Positions 24,329 to 35,500 of a stretch of 64,000 bases of DNA are shown here, one piece after another (positions within the stretch are counted from its first letter, which is position 1; every line of letters starts with the position of its first letter). Origin of the DNA: Symsagittifera roscoffensis. Lineage: Eukaryota; Xenacoelomorpha; Acoela; Convolutidae. Under the pieces are notes generated by a model. That model made no database searches. It was not told the DNA's origin and saw only the letters and a program-made list of their open reading frames with translations. A program made the position numbers and the translations under genes. The stretch covers positions 8,203,605 to 8,267,604 of the forward strand of contig NC_087071.1 of the NCBI RefSeq assembly GCF_963678635.1, written 5' to 3'.

Positions 24329-24502
24329 GTGAGTTTTACTTTTTTACAATACTTACAATTGTCTTGGCCTTTTTAAAATTTAAATCACAATTTTATTAAT
24401 ATCATTTTTCTAAGGACAAACAACTTGGGAATTTTATGTGATGATTGGTTTTTTCTGTTAATTAAATGCCATTGATATCTTTGTTTAGGTGGAGTAGTTT
24501 TT

Positions 24503-24705
24503 GGTTCTTTTTCCTCCCCCCCCCCCCCCCCCCCCCCACCTGCAAATTTTTACATGTAAATTTGTTGACCACATTGTCCGATTGTTATGAAAAATTACAT
24601 ACAGACCAATAAGGCCACGACAAACATATTCGGTATTCATACTCAACCTCGTAAAACCACTCGTTACACTAATAAGTTGAAACTGGCGTTTAAGGAAAAA
24701 GAGCC
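24503..24705. mobile_element. 203-bp MITE, GGTTCTTTTTCC termini, copy 2
   Basis: Inverted copy of 7,494-7,694. The terminal repeats are GGTTCTTTTT and GGCTCTTTTT, with a perfect 8-bp duplication TAGTTTTT at 24,495-24,502 and 24,706-24,713. It carries a 22-base C run (24,516-24,537) absent from copy 1, which has a mixed C tract there. Confidence 0.88.
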
Positions 24706-24713
24706 TAGTTTTT

Positions 24714-25379
24714 TAATTAAAAAATAACTACCCGTACCTAATAAAAGTTCTAAATCAAATCTGAATTTCATATCTGAAATGCGTTGTTGAATGTTGAATT
24801 AACCTGCTTTGCATAATTTAGACACGGGCTATTTTAGATATTTTTCAGATCTGAAGTTTATTTTTCATCATTATTTCTGAGCGCAAAACGTTAATGATTC
24901 TGACTCAAAATTTGCCATTTTAGGTGGCTCTTTATTTGTTAGCTTCTGCTAGCTACTGGCAGATACTAAGCAAAATTGATCACCGCCGTGTGCTGTGAAT
25001 AGTTTTTTCTAAGCATTAGATGAACATCCGGATATGTGTCAGTAGCGCATGAAAAACAAAAGCTTGATACTTCTTTGCAATTTTCGAAAAATTTTCAAGA
25101 GATTTTATTATTGCAAAAACAGCAAGAAACTGCAATGTGATTCACTTGCTCGAAATATCTTAATTCAAGAATAGGTTTCTTCGAAATAAATTAGAATCTG
25201 AAAATTTGTTTTTTCATTGTTATTTCAGTTCCGCAAGTTTCCATTTTAGATCCACTTTTCAGATCTGAAATTTAAGTATATTCCAAGATCTGTGAAATAA
25301 TCCGCCCAGTACTGACTCAAAACTGAAGGGTTAAAAGCTAATTGTAAATTAATAGGTATCAAAGATAGATAGATTAAGA
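24714..25379. other. Non-coding stretch
   Basis: It contains several copies of TTCAGATCTGAAATTTA-like wording (about 24,760-24,860 and 25,200-25,300). No gene is supported. Confidence 0.4.
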
Positions 25380-27529
25380 TGACAATATAAAATTACACTT
25401 TATTGAATGAATTAACGTTTGAAAACGCCGTTTTAAAGAGGCTATGGATGGTGATTAGATGGAGGTTTACAAGAGGCACTCAGCTTAGCATATGACTGTT
25501 TCATGTTCAGGATATCGGCGACTGGTTAACTGCAAAGTGTATGGTGCACCACACTGTGACCGGTTAAATAAGGCCTTGAGTAAGGACATAGGAATTACAC
25601 ATTACACCTGCTTAATATAAATAAGCATAGTTTAAGCGAGGTACCGAAGGTCGCCTAATAAAATTCCCCGCTGGAGTAAAAATTTTCATCCTTAGAATAA
25701 CGATTAAATTTAGCACTGAGTTTAATTAAATGCAAAACAGGGCCAGCCTGCACGAAGAAAAACTGCGAACGAAAGAAGTGCAGAAGAATGTCAAAATAGT
25801 TTCATTACAAGAGTTTAAACTTTTTGAAGTCCGAGACTAGACATTTGTCAGCATGAGTTGTGCTCTGGTTTGGTTCCTGTATTTTGTTCTTCTTAAAAGG
25901 AATCACCTGCTCCTGCTTAATTGAACCTGGCCGCTGATGAATAAGCTCGATACGCTTGTTGGAAGATGTGAGATTTACAATGGGTTTGACTGCCGAAGAC
26001 GATTAATCCGACGCCTGTTCGTCTGCTGCCTTGACCAAGTGACAAAGAAGGCGGCCAAAGAACCATGTGGGTTTTTTGATGCGACCAGAAGCCCTCGTCG
26101 TCTCTTAACTGTCCGGAGCTTGAGTGGGATCAGGAGCAGCCATCGCGGCCGCGTTAACTCCGGTTCAGTTGCTGGGGTGAGAAATCGACTGAGAAGAGGT
26201 AGGAACGTTGAGGTCTGGCGCCGACGCGTTTTGAACACACTGATCGATGGCTGTCAAATTCTCTTTCCCTAGTGACAGATTCACCGCAGACTACTTCTCC
26301 GGCGTTGTAGGAGGCACCAGAGTGGTAAGACTAGGATCTGGGATCGGGGTCGAAGAAAAATGGGTCGCCAGGTTTTTTTGAGTTTGATTAACGAACCGTC
26401 ACTAGAAGAAGAGTCGACCACTTTAGGTCCTGCGCTTGACTGAACAGGATGTTGGCCTTTTGTTGGCGAAGACAACTGTGGTTTTGGGGCAATCGGCGTT
26501 GCGATCTGGCTCTTCTATCGCCCAGCGTAACCTGACTAGCCTTTAAATGCCACAAAAATTGGGATTATATTTGATTTCTCCGGTATACTTTTCCTTTGTT
26601 TGTGATGTACGTGTTACTTGTAATCTTGACGGTTTTGAATTTCGCGATTTTTAATAGAGGTTTTCCCAAATATCGTTTTCTAATTTCCCTGAAAACTCTA
26701 ACACGATAACAGATTCGAAAAATGATTTTTCTATTTCACTCGTTTCGGAGACTGGACCCGAATTTTGCGTGGCAATGAGGCCTTGGATATGTGACAGCGC
26801 TGAGATGGCTGGATAGGAAGCATAAGCTTAGAACCTGAGGGTGTTTTTTGTCAGTCCCGTCTTTCAGCTATTAGCAAAGTCCGAGTGCCGAGTTGCGAGT
26901 TCCCTTATAACCGAGCGCCCTTTCTTCACAGGTAGATTAAGTTTTTGATGAACTCAAACATTAGCGGCTTTTACCAGATCCTCCAGCGCTTTATGCTGAG
27001 CCAACCGAGAACATCGGATCAAATAGTGGTGACACGTGTGGCTAAAACTGCCGAGAGGAACCACTATAGCTCTGTCTCGCCTATATAATCGTCTTGCAAT
27101 CTGGACAGGAGTCATCAAGTTCCTCTCGAGTCCTTGAGCTAAAGTATCAGGAATTACAATCATATTAAACGCTTGGAAGAATTCAGTATTACGTTTGCGA
27201 CCAAAATGGAGCGCAAAAGGAGATTTTTTGAGGACAAAATGTTTTTGAATTTTCTAAAATTTTTGAGTTTTTTTTGGAGTAGATTTGAGGTTACCAAAAG
27301 TAGGATCGTGTTTTTCAGTTCTCTCTTTCCATTTAACTGTTGGAATCATGCGTTCGACCGAATCTTTGCCTCGATTGTCAGCCACCTGCATAAGGATGTG
27401 TTTTTGTTTCTCTTTCTTCACAAATTTGACTGACAGTTTTATTTTTGATTCCGGAACCGTGATTCCTTCGAATCGAATGTGGTAAGCCGTGAAAGTGAAC
27501 CTACGACTTTAAAAAGTTTGTTATATTTT

Positions 27530-27850
27530 TAGCAACTCCCGTTTTCCAAAGTAAGATAGGCGGAAAATTAGAGAACCTGTCGATTGCGACTAGGATAATG
27601 ACTTTCTGGTTCTTTTCATCAACAATCGGTCCCGCAAAAACAAATTGCAATACTTAGTTAGGAGCCGACACTTCCGGTAGCGGCTTAGCGGAGTCAGACT
27701 TTGAGGTTGATGTTAGGTTCTTACCAGAAAAGTCCTCACAGGTCTTGATGATTTGGCGATTGAGAAAAGGCCACCAGATATACTCGGACCCAGACATCAT
27801 AGCCTCAAGACCGAGGTGCGAGCGGTGAAGACGCGCCAGTACGGCCAAAC
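27530..27850 (-). pseudogene. Retrotransposon integrase remnant
   Basis: The zinc-binding region is seen as HRSHLGLEAMMSGSEYIWWP with a later Cys. It is followed in another frame by FAGPIVDEKNQ and VAIDRFSNFP, the first catalytic Asp strand of a gypsy integrase. Stops and a frameshift lie between the two. Confidence 0.75.
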
Positions 27851-28659
27851 GCCTCTGCTCCGGATCGCTAATTTGTTTTCGACTATTACACAGTTGGTGA
27901 CAATCCTGCGTAGCTCCAAAATTGCGCTATTTAGGCGCATAGTTTGTTGAACAAAAAACATCCTTGTCGATGATGGATTTCTTCCTCAGGCCCAGGAAAC
28001 GGTCCTCGTCTGTCACTTAGGCCAGTAGATCCGCATCAACGAAGTCGGACAAACCCACGAGAGCCTGCTTGCTCCGGTTGACTAGGGGCTTCTCGTGGTT
28101 GATCGTGAACACAATCGCGAACACTTGTGATCGATTGCGTTTCTATCCGTGCCCATTTTTGGTGAAACGCTTTCGCTCGAGGCTTTCGATAAATTTTGGC
28201 AGCCCCTCTTTCCGCTTAACTGAGCGGGCTGCCACAAAATGGTCCCGGGAGGCAAGTTCTCGGGTCTTTACTTGATTGCGAATGTGGTCAATCTTGTTCC
28301 CTCGGGTAGTAGCACGAGAGCGGAGCAAGCTTGGGCCAGCAAACGTCCTCATCAGGCGGGGTGAAAAAAAAGAAGTGAGATTGACAAGAACGTCTCGACA
28401 TACGTTCGCAGACTACTTTGCTCGAGTGTGTTGTCGAGTAGATCAATCTAGCTGTTGGATATATTCATTGAATCTGTATTCCTTGATGTATTCATTTCAA
28501 GATTAATGAGGGTGAATATGTTGAAAGATAGATGATGCGGAGACGACAAAATTCTGGCGTTGTTCGGTATTTAGGATTTTCAATTTGAATACTGGATTGC
28601 GGTTGACTCGAAGTTCTCACGCATAAGTCATCGCCCTCTAGAAGCCAGCGAAGAGAGGA

Positions 28660-29370
28660 CTCATTTTGCAAACTTCAATTTGATTGGTCGAGAAGGAAAT
28701 TGAGCGACTCGTGGCCCTCTAGCGGCGAGCAGAAATTGCGCCAATTGGAACGCACGATTGTGTCTGGCAAAAATTCGTGTTAATTGTAGAGTAGCCGCCT
28801 TGCGGACGAAGACGGGCATTGGAGCGCTCCAAACAGTTGAGAGCCGTGCTTGGGAGTAACAAAAATTGACGTAAATCATGACCATAGGCAGTGTTTTGGC
28901 CATATAGGCTCTTTTCATAGTGGCTTGTATTGACGGAAATTGCCTTTATTCTCTCCATGTCGATGCTGAGTGCGCCCTCATTAATGAAATTAACAGCCTT
29001 TTTGAATGGTTGGATTGATTCAATAACAAAAAAATCTTCCTAAGCAGAAGGTTCAGCGAATGCTCATCTAGGGTGGCGAGAGATATATTCCATGATTAGC
29101 AGCGTCACCCATGGGACATGTTTATTCTCAAAATCAAAAGTTAGAAGACAATCCGCCCAGCAAGTCAACCTGGATTGATACAATTTCTTACCCTAGTGCT
29201 TTTAAAGCCCATACGTTAGGCTCTGCTTCTTGTTCGAGGCACGATCCCAGACCGCTGTGGCTTGCATTGCCTTTTAGTCTCGAGTTTTTAGTGGTACCGT
29301 ATTGGTACAGTTTGGGAAGTTTCGCTATCATCTCTAGAAGGATATGAAAAGCTGCCTTTTGTTCCCCCAT
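28660..29370 (-). pseudogene. Retrotransposon RNase H remnant
   Basis: Two blocks are recognisable: LYQYGTTKNSRLKGNASHSG with GLGSCLEQE (29,188-29,370), and HYEKSLYGQNTAYGHDLRQF (about 28,800-28,958). They match the DASxxGxGAVLxQ and RxxLYGRxFxVxTDHxPL strands of gypsy RNase H. The catalytic Asp of the first block is changed and the frame is broken. Confidence 0.6.
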
Positions 29371-29599
29371 AAGAAAAGTTGCTTGTTTTAAGCCTTCAAC
29401 GACGCCTGGAAATGGACTGTAAGTCTGTGTAAGTCTTGTACGAAATATGGAAATGATTCAACGCTTCCAAAAAAGAAATTAATTGTTTCAATGTTCGAGA
29501 TTTTAAGGACTCGATCAATTTACTTTTTGAAAATTTGTTATGTAGCCATCTTCATCGATTTCAAAGCCAGACAAGTTTATTCACAGAAAATTCACACTT

Positions 29600-29860
29600 A
29601 ATTTTTTGAAATGCCCAGTCTTCATCGTCCGGTGTACGCATCTACTTGTAGACGAACAAGCGAGGATCCGAGGTTTCTTCTTTGCTCACAATCAAGTTAT
29701 CGTCAAGGTAACAGATCGCCCTTTCCAAACTGTTGAGCGTACAATCCATAGGCGTGTGGAACTCAATGGGCATACCCGCGAGTCCGTAAAACCGAAACTT
29801 GAGCCTATTAGTTCCAGTAGCCTCTCCACGTAGGATGCTGAAGCTTCAATGTTTGCTTGT
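29600..29860 (-). pseudogene. Retrotransposon reverse transcriptase remnant
   Basis: The minus strand reads FYGLAGMPIEFHTPM, then CYLDDNLIVSKEE with the polymerase YLDD intact. These are the standard gypsy palm-domain blocks. Reading frames on either side are interrupted. Confidence 0.75.
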
Positions 29861-30238
29861 TAGCTCAGAAAGCGATAAATGACTAAAAGCGTATTCGAAG
29901 TCTCTAAAACCGTATTCAGTTGACTCTTCGACCAGCTCAGTTGATTGAAAACATGAGCGTAACTTTTGGTGAAATGACTTCGCTAATACTCGGAAATTGG
30001 GTCCAGAGTTGCCTCCTCAGTTACTGAATAAATTTCTGTCCTCTTTGTTTGGGTAGTAGCTATCCTTAATTGCGAGCTCCAGCCGAGCAGGTTACGATTA
30101 CGGTTTTCCGCAGAATTCACTTTTTACGCGGCATTTCTTTACCAACCGTTGCATGAGAGCGGAATTACAACCGTGCTGTACAGTTTGTTGGGCATATTGT
30201 TATTTTCGATTTACGAACTATTCAGCGGAAATCGCTCG

Positions 30239-30934
30239 TCATCTTCGAAGATGAATGAAATTAGGGTTCTTCTGGAGACTGTACGTTGATCGAAAAATGA
30301 TCGTGTCCACGGTGGAGTAAAAAACTATTTTGAAAAGGAAGTTGTATGCTGAGGCTTCGTGGTTTACCGGACTGAGACTGAAGAAGTCCGATGCTTTTAT
30401 CTGTATCACGTCTTCCACTGTTATTTTGTCGTGTTCAGGTTCGTCAATAAAACCATAGTCTTTCAAGATAGACGAAGAGGTTTGACCTTCGTCTTCTCGC
30501 ACGATTTTCGCCTTTTTCTTGGAGGACTTATAGCAATTGGCAAAATGCCCTCGTTTTTTGCACAGCTTGCAAGCCACTTCATTCGCGGGGCACAGTTTTC
30601 GATGCTCCAGAGAAAACGAATCCCCACAAAAGTAGCAGGACTTACTGTAGTTGCTACTGTACCCCTGTTTTGAAGTGGGCTTTGCAGATCCTCCCCTACT
30701 TCTAGAACTATATAATCCGGATTGAATCGAAAATGTTGGTTCTTGCTTGACCATTGTTATACTTGATGGCTGCGTATTGTGGAATAACAGACTTTGAAAC
30801 TGTGCTGAGTTACTTGCTCTCTTCTCGCATTCCAACGCTAATTTTAGAGTATTGTCATTGTTTTCATTAGCCTTTATTAGTTGGCGTTGTACTTCTACGT
30901 CACAAACTCGTCCGATGAAAAACTCTTTTAGCAA
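30239..30934 (-). pseudogene. Retrotransposon gag, C-terminal part with two zinc knuckles
   Basis: 231 codons. A basic linker leads to CYFCGDSFSLEHRKLC and CKLCKKRGHFANC (Cys-x2-Cys-x9-His-x4-Cys and Cys-x2-Cys-x4-His-x4-Cys), typical nucleocapsid knuckles that bind genomic RNA. It continues from the ORF at 30,928-31,344 through a frameshift near 30,930. Downstream frames towards the protease are broken. Confidence 0.8.
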
Positions 30935-31344
30935 TGAAAGTGTCGCGCTCTTGATCCTGAGGCAATTCGCGCAAGGAAGGACGAAAAACTATCGGTTTCC
31001 AGCATAAATATTGTAGAATACAGCTTGATCTGTTCTACCGTATAATCACGAGCAATTTGAAATAATGCTTCGAACGCGTCGTGGAAGTTCTCGAGTGAGC
31101 CCACTTTGTGGTTGAGGTGTAGATTGGAGTCAGTAAAACGTCTTTTTCCTTCATTTCCAAGGTAAAAGAGCAGGCACGATTTGAGGCGAGCCGCTGCCTC
31201 GTGGCAAAAAGAGTTCTGGCCAATGCGAAGTCGTTTTCGTCGACGTTCTGCGTTCCATTCGTCAGTTCTCCTAACAGCCGTCTGATGGTGGAAAACACGT
31301 GAGTAGTATGCATATAGTGCGTTAGGATCGGGGGAGGTTGTCAT
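30928..31344 (-). pseudogene. Retrotransposon gag, N-terminal part
   Basis: 138 codons starting MTTSPDPNALYAYYS, charged and helical, overlapping the zinc-knuckle ORF in another frame. Position and direction identify it as the front of gag; its own sequence is not distinctive. Confidence 0.6.
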
Positions 31345-31351
31345 ACATGGA

Positions 31352-31512
31352 TGACCATTAGGTATAAATCATAATGGTCACCATGTATTAAATGATCAGC
31401 AATGGTCACCATGTAATAGTCCTAATTGTCACCATGTATAATTTTATACGTAATAGTCACTATGTAATAATCCTAATTGTCACCATGTATAATTTTATAC
31501 CTAATAATCCTC
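31352..31512. repeat. Minisatellite just upstream of gag
   Basis: Repeated ATGGTCACCATGTA and TCCTAATTGTCACCATGTAT units alternate with AATTTTATACSTAATA. There are at least five copies of TCACCATGTA, in the leader region of the minus-strand retrotransposon. Confidence 0.75.
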
Positions 31513-32428
31513 ATGTAAAACTTCGGTATATTATTGAGTATTCCCACTGAACGTTGTGGAAACGGGAATGGAATTAGGTTTTGGTCGGTGCATGTTTTCC
31601 CTTCTAAAGTTTGGGGGTATTGGTTGGTTTACATGTAAAATGACGTTATATACCTATTATATGCGACCAAAGTATATGGTATATAGGAAGGCACAAGATT
31701 TTGGCAGCGTAGCTTAACTGTTGGCTGCGGTGAACGATTTCCTTCAAAAATGCATGTTTTATTGCTGAATCTCGAAGAAAGCAAAATTCGTCAAGTGCGG
31801 CGGCCGCCACCTCTATTTAGGCAAAAATCAATTTGACCAAAATAAGAATGAAAAATTTCGTTCAGCCAATTGAAGGTAAAAACAAAGAAAAATTATGGAA
31901 CACTGAAAACTCTAAAATGATGAAATTGGCTTGAAAATTTTGACATTTTCATTTTCCGTGTCTACAGGAGACTGAAAAATAAACGTCTGAAATCTATGAC
32001 AAAAACTTTGATTTTATAGAAAGGTTGAAAGAGCGAAAAGGTTGAAGTGGCTAAAGATTTTGAAAAACGAGAACACTGATGAAAGCCAAAAGTGCCGTTT
32101 AATTTTGCTGCAACCATTTCTAAGACATGTACCTAACTTGTTACTATAAAAGTCCGAGTAGAGGAAAACGCATGGCGCTCGACTCTCAGCCGAAAGGCGG
32201 CGTTTCAAAACCCGTCCGGAAATTGTACTGAAAGGAGGCAACAGTTGCTGGTATGGTGATATCCCCCCATAGATCGATTTTGCACTTTTTTTCTCACTTT
32301 GATAAAAAGCTTAACTTCTCGAATTACTGCTATTCAGTTAACAATTGGGTAAAGTTTCAATTACTAAAAAAATGTATTGTTCAAAATTGAATTGTAAAAT
32401 ATATATATCAACCATATTAAATGGTTAG
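31513..32428. other. Non-coding gap between retrotransposon and Polinton core
   Basis: Left Polinton terminus and retrotransposon 5' LTR would be expected here. I compared it by eye with 49.6-50.3 kb (reverse complement) and 25.4-25.8 kb and saw no convincing match. A tRNA-like stretch at about 32,150-32,225 is discussed among rejected items. Confidence 0.4.
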
Positions 32429-32874
32429 TTAATGGGTAAGCTTGTGAGTTATGAAAAGTTTCAAAACATGATCAGTTATGTAAACAAAATCAGAAGCATC
32501 ACCATTAAGGCTTTTATCAAAAATCAAATGTGCAATATAAATACAAAAAGAACCGCACATGGTAGAGTTTGAGTCTTGCATGGGAAAGTTTGTCATCAAT
32601 TCAGTCACTTGATGAAAATTCTCGTTCAATCGTTTATACAGATTGGTGTACTGCCAGAGAGGAAGGCCGAGGGGATCAGCGAAGTATAAAACATTTCTTC
32701 TGTTGCATATCACAATCCAATATATCCCCGGAGAATCTGATTTCGAAGTGTTCACAATCATAAAGATGTTGTTTGGGATGTGAGGTGGAAAATTGTCGGC
32801 TGCAAATACTCCAAAAACTTATATTTCAGATGTTTACAATTCTGAATGAGGTCCTGCAACTGGATTTCATCCAT
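32429..32874 (-). pseudogene. Polinton adenovirus-type cysteine protease, frameshifted, catalytic His changed
   Basis: Capsid-maturation protease family (C5). The start MDEIQL at 32,874 follows the capsid stop by two bases. The frame breaks near 32,818 in a run of T; a second ORF (32,761-32,429, open from 32,818) carries the core: VFAADN, GIYWIVI, FADPLG, and MQDSNSTMCGSFC with the Gln and Cys of the active site. The family's catalytic His before Trp (HW) is Tyr here (YW). At about 148 residues it is shorter than adenain (about 200). Order capsid then protease fits Polintons. Confidence 0.82.
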
Positions 32875-32876
32875 TT

Positions 32877-34184
32877 TCAGACTGTCGAAATGGGAAGGAC
32901 TTTCTTTGTAACTTTGCGGTCGGAGGTAATAAATACATTGGATGAGCGTATACCCCAAACAAAAATTTCCAGGTTTGCTGTCAAAGCGTTTGAGAATTGA
33001 AGATCGAGTGAAACTGAGCAGTTAGTAAGTTCTGGATGCAAGAATTCATGAGCTGCCTGCTGTGTGCTAGTGAGATCAAAACACATAATAAACCGCTGTT
33101 GGTAGTTATCCAGAGTGATTCCCAGCCCGCAGTGCAACAAACCCAGCGCTGATAGTGTGTTGAAGAAGAGACGTCTATGATCTTGTGTACTGATTGGTGT
33201 ACTTGCTATTGGTAAACCATTTCGTCTCAAAGTAACTTGCTCCAGTCCAAATTTTTGATAATGAAAAGGATTCTTTCGGTTTGTTCCTAGAAATGCATTA
33301 TTTGTGTTAAATGCTATGATAATTTGTCTCACCGGTTCACGAGCAAAAATATCTTCCTGTTGCCAGCTGCGCTGACCAGCTGTTGCAAGAAATGTTTTTG
33401 TAATTTCTTCTTGATATGGGTAGTTCGCAGGAGTTTTGAGCAAAGTTGATTCAATGGCAGAGAGCACATGGTCGGTCACAGTCATTTTTCTAACATATAG
33501 GTTCGCTTCGAGTATTTGCAGCTTGTAATGGTTGGCAGCATCTTCCGATATAATGAGAAAGTCTTCATGAGAACGTCTGTAGGAAAGTCTGAGGGTAACA
33601 CCGCTCAACAAATGCTTGTCACATGCGAAAAAATCAACTCCAGCGGGTCCATAGGACCAAATTTCCCTCGATTCACGGACCAGTTCTCGTTGAGATGTGA
33701 AATCAGCTGCATCTATTGCAGCGGGATTGTTTTCAAAACGATATCCCTGACATTTAAGCCATGAGTCCTCGGCTCCTTCGCTGTTAGAAAATTCTGTTCC
33801 AATAAAGCTTTTATGCGCAAAATTACTATTGGCATTTGAGATTTTGAGTCCATTAGCAGAGAGGGTACAGTCAGAGAAAAGGGAATACAGGGAGTTGTTT
33901 ACGAGGAACGGTGAATCAGAAACAGTAGGATCAGTGTTGTCGTATCGCAGATCAGCTCCACTTGATTGCATTACTTTGCATCGTATTTCCAAATAAATTT
34001 TTTGCAGGTCAACAAAATTATTACGGTCACCGGTGATTTCAAATTCAAGCATTGGTCCATTAGGTGAATAGACAGGTCCAATTTTTTGATCAAAAGCGTT
34101 TTCAAAAATAATCAAAAGAGGTTGTTTTTCAAACAAATCCAGAGAGCTATGGGTAGCTTCATTGGGTAAAAAATTAGCGATCAT
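32877..34184 (-). CDS. Polinton major capsid protein (F54H12.2-like)
   Basis: An intact 435-codon ORF. N-terminal SLDLFEKQPLL, then PMLEFEITGDRNNFVDLQKI, SLYSLFSDCTLSANG and a C-terminal FSNALTANLEIFVWG match the family widespread in animal genomes as F54H12.2-like and assigned as the double-jelly-roll capsid of Polintons/adintoviruses. It would form the icosahedral shell. The start overlaps the core-protein gene by 11 bp and the stop abuts the protease start, so one transcript is likely. The jelly-roll fold is from the family, not visible directly. Confidence 0.85.
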   Translation of the reverse strand: MIANFLPNEATHSSLDLFEKQPLLIIFENAFDQKIGPVYSPNGPMLEFEITGDRNNFVDLQKIYLEIRCKVMQSSGADLRYDNTDPTVSDSPFLVNNSLYSLFSDCTLSANGLKISNANSNFAHKSFIGTEFSNSEGAEDSWLKCQGYRFENNPAAIDAADFTSQRELVRESREIWSYGPAGVDFFACDKHLLSGVTLRLSYRRSHEDFLIISEDAANHYKLQILEANLYVRKMTVTDHVLSAIESTLLKTPANYPYQEEITKTFLATAGQRSWQQEDIFAREPVRQIIIAFNTNNAFLGTNRKNPFHYQKFGLEQVTLRRNGLPIASTPISTQDHRRLFFNTLSALGLLHCGLGITLDNYQQRFIMCFDLTSTQQAAHEFLHPELTNCSVSLDLQFSNALTANLEIFVWGIRSSNVFITSDRKVTKKVLPISTV

Positions 34185-34596
34185 TTTTTATGTTTGAGAA
34201 AAAATCTGCTCGACTTCTCACTGGTCTGGTTTTTCTTCGAATGGTTGTTTTTCTTTTTCGAGCCCCTACTGACCTTCGTCTTCGTAATCCATTCATTGGT
34301 GTCTTTCGACGACGTCGTCTACCACCACCGAGTTGTTTTCTTGCAGTTTTTGTGACAGTGTTTTTCAATGCTTGTTTAGAAGACTTCTTTTTCATAGCGA
34401 CATCAATTAGTTCTGGCGCTGCACTCATCAAAAGTTCTCTGCCCAGTTTTTTCGCAGCCGGTAGAATAACCCGTCGTGCAAACGGTATAGCAACACGACC
34501 AATACCAGCAGCCAAAGCGCCAAATCCACTGCCGCGTTGTCGGTAGTGTCCAGAGAAACGAGGAAGTGAAGCTTGCTTTGCATAATATTGTTCCAT
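34174..34596 (-). CDS. Polinton basic core / pX-like protein
   Basis: An intact 140-codon ORF. A hydrophobic, glycine-rich segment (GSGFGALAAGIGRVAIPFAR) leads into very basic runs (GGGRRRRRKTP, RRRRSVGARKRKTTIRRKTR). Adenovirus-like and adintovirus core proteins of the pX/mu type have this make-up and sit next to the capsid gene. A role in condensing packaged DNA or as a membrane-active minor capsid protein is inferred from composition and place. Confidence 0.68.
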   Translation of the reverse strand: MEQYYAKQASLPRFSGHYRQRGSGFGALAAGIGRVAIPFARRVILPAAKKLGRELLMSAAPELIDVAMKKKSSKQALKNTVTKTARKQLGGGRRRRRKTPMNGLRRRRSVGARKRKTTIRRKTRPVRSRADFFSNIKNDR

Positions 34597-34602
34597 TGGT
34601 TT

Positions 34603-35500
34603 TCAATCAAAGCGCTTGAATTTTAGAGTCAACACAACTTTACCAGTTCCTGCAAAGGGCACTAATCTTCCAGTTTCTGTGCGCAACTGTACCGATATTG
34701 ATTGTACAGATGAAGTGAATAATTTTTTGTAGTCTAAATTAGTGAAGTTTTTTCGATGATTAGGTTCAATGCTGCAGGCACTACCGTTTTTGATGCGTCT
34801 ATTTGAATCAATGACGCGTAACAATGGGGCCTTTGCATCACCAACAGTTTGGTATTGAATAATGTCAATATAGACAAAAATTAAACTTGTCCCACTTGAT
34901 AAGTCATATGGGAAATGAGATTCGTACAGTTCGTTTCCCTCATAAGATGCATCGAAGGAGATTATCATTTTGTAACCAATGTGATATTCACCGTTCTCAT
35001 CAAGCTTTGCATTGTAGCCTAACAGACTGGGTATTTGGGGACTTGGGAATGAGATTCCTTCATTTGCGTTCATCCAAATGCTCATGCTATTCGTGATTTC
35101 TTGAGGACTCGCATCGAAATGAATTTTGTCATTGAGTTTTGTTTTTTATCTCATTAATCAATTGTTCTATAAAAGTGTACTCTCCTGATTTGATAAAAAC
35201 TTTTTCGTCATAGTAGGGTCTGGAAATTGTATTCCGATTGCCAGCGTTGGATTTACTGGCTACTACTTCGGATGCTCTGAAGTACGTAAATTCCTCATCA
35301 GTAACATTGTTTAATTTTGTGGGGAAAAATATTTCTGAGAGAGCAACTCTCCAATCTCCGTCTAAAGCTATTTTTTCTTTACAAAAATTTCTAAAACTGG
35401 CCAAAGTGTTGTCTGGGAAATAATCCATTGATGCTGTTGAAATCAAATGTACAGTAAACTCATCACTGCCCATTTTTGTTATAATCAGCTTTGTTCCCAA
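34603..35500 (-). pseudogene. Polinton penton-like minor capsid protein, one frameshift
   Basis: Two ORFs form one gene: 35,500-35,129 (123 codons, with SMDYFPDNTLASF and WRVALSEIFFP) and 35,085-34,603 (160 codons, with SLIFVYIDIIQYQTVGDAKA and a C-terminal RLVPFAGTGKVVLTLKFKRF). The second frame is open upstream to the first ORF's end. The break is a one-base shift in an A-rich run near 35,130-35,140. These blocks match the protein next to F54H12.2-like capsids, taken as the single-jelly-roll penton. Confidence 0.75.

Larger units (their letters stand above)
25380..31350 (-). mobile_element. Decayed Ty3/gypsy-type LTR retrotransposon, minus strand
   Basis: In minus-strand order: gag with two zinc knuckles (31.3-30.2 kb), reverse transcriptase with YLDD at 29,710-29,699, RNase H remnants (about 29.4-28.7 kb), then integrase zinc-binding and core remnants (27.85-27.53 kb). 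This order (RNase H before integrase) is that of Ty3/gypsy. All are broken by stops and shifts. An AATAAA lies on the minus strand near 25,410, so the 3' LTR may be about 25.4-25.7 kb. I could not match it to a 5' LTR, so both ends are estimates. Confidence 0.8.

Noticed and set aside
24479-24502. Possible second exon after TTTGTTTAG at about 24,488
   Set aside because: Phase fits the exon at 24,225, but the open frame runs at once into the MITE at 24,503, and the pre-insertion sequence is AT-rich and non-coding.
24516-24537. C run as a regulatory quadruplex/i-motif
   Set aside because: It lies inside a MITE copy and is more simply a slippage-expanded tract; no evidence of function.
25937-26272. 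111-codon plus-strand ORF
   Set aside because: Antisense to the 3' part of the minus-strand gypsy element, basic and unstructured; a shadow frame.
32150-32225. tRNA-like stretch (GGCGCTCGACTCTCAG..., TTTCAAAACCCG)
   Set aside because: It has a T-loop-like TTTCAAAACC and an anticodon-arm-like segment, but I could not fold a full cloverleaf. It may be a tRNA-derived SINE scrap; too weak to annotate.
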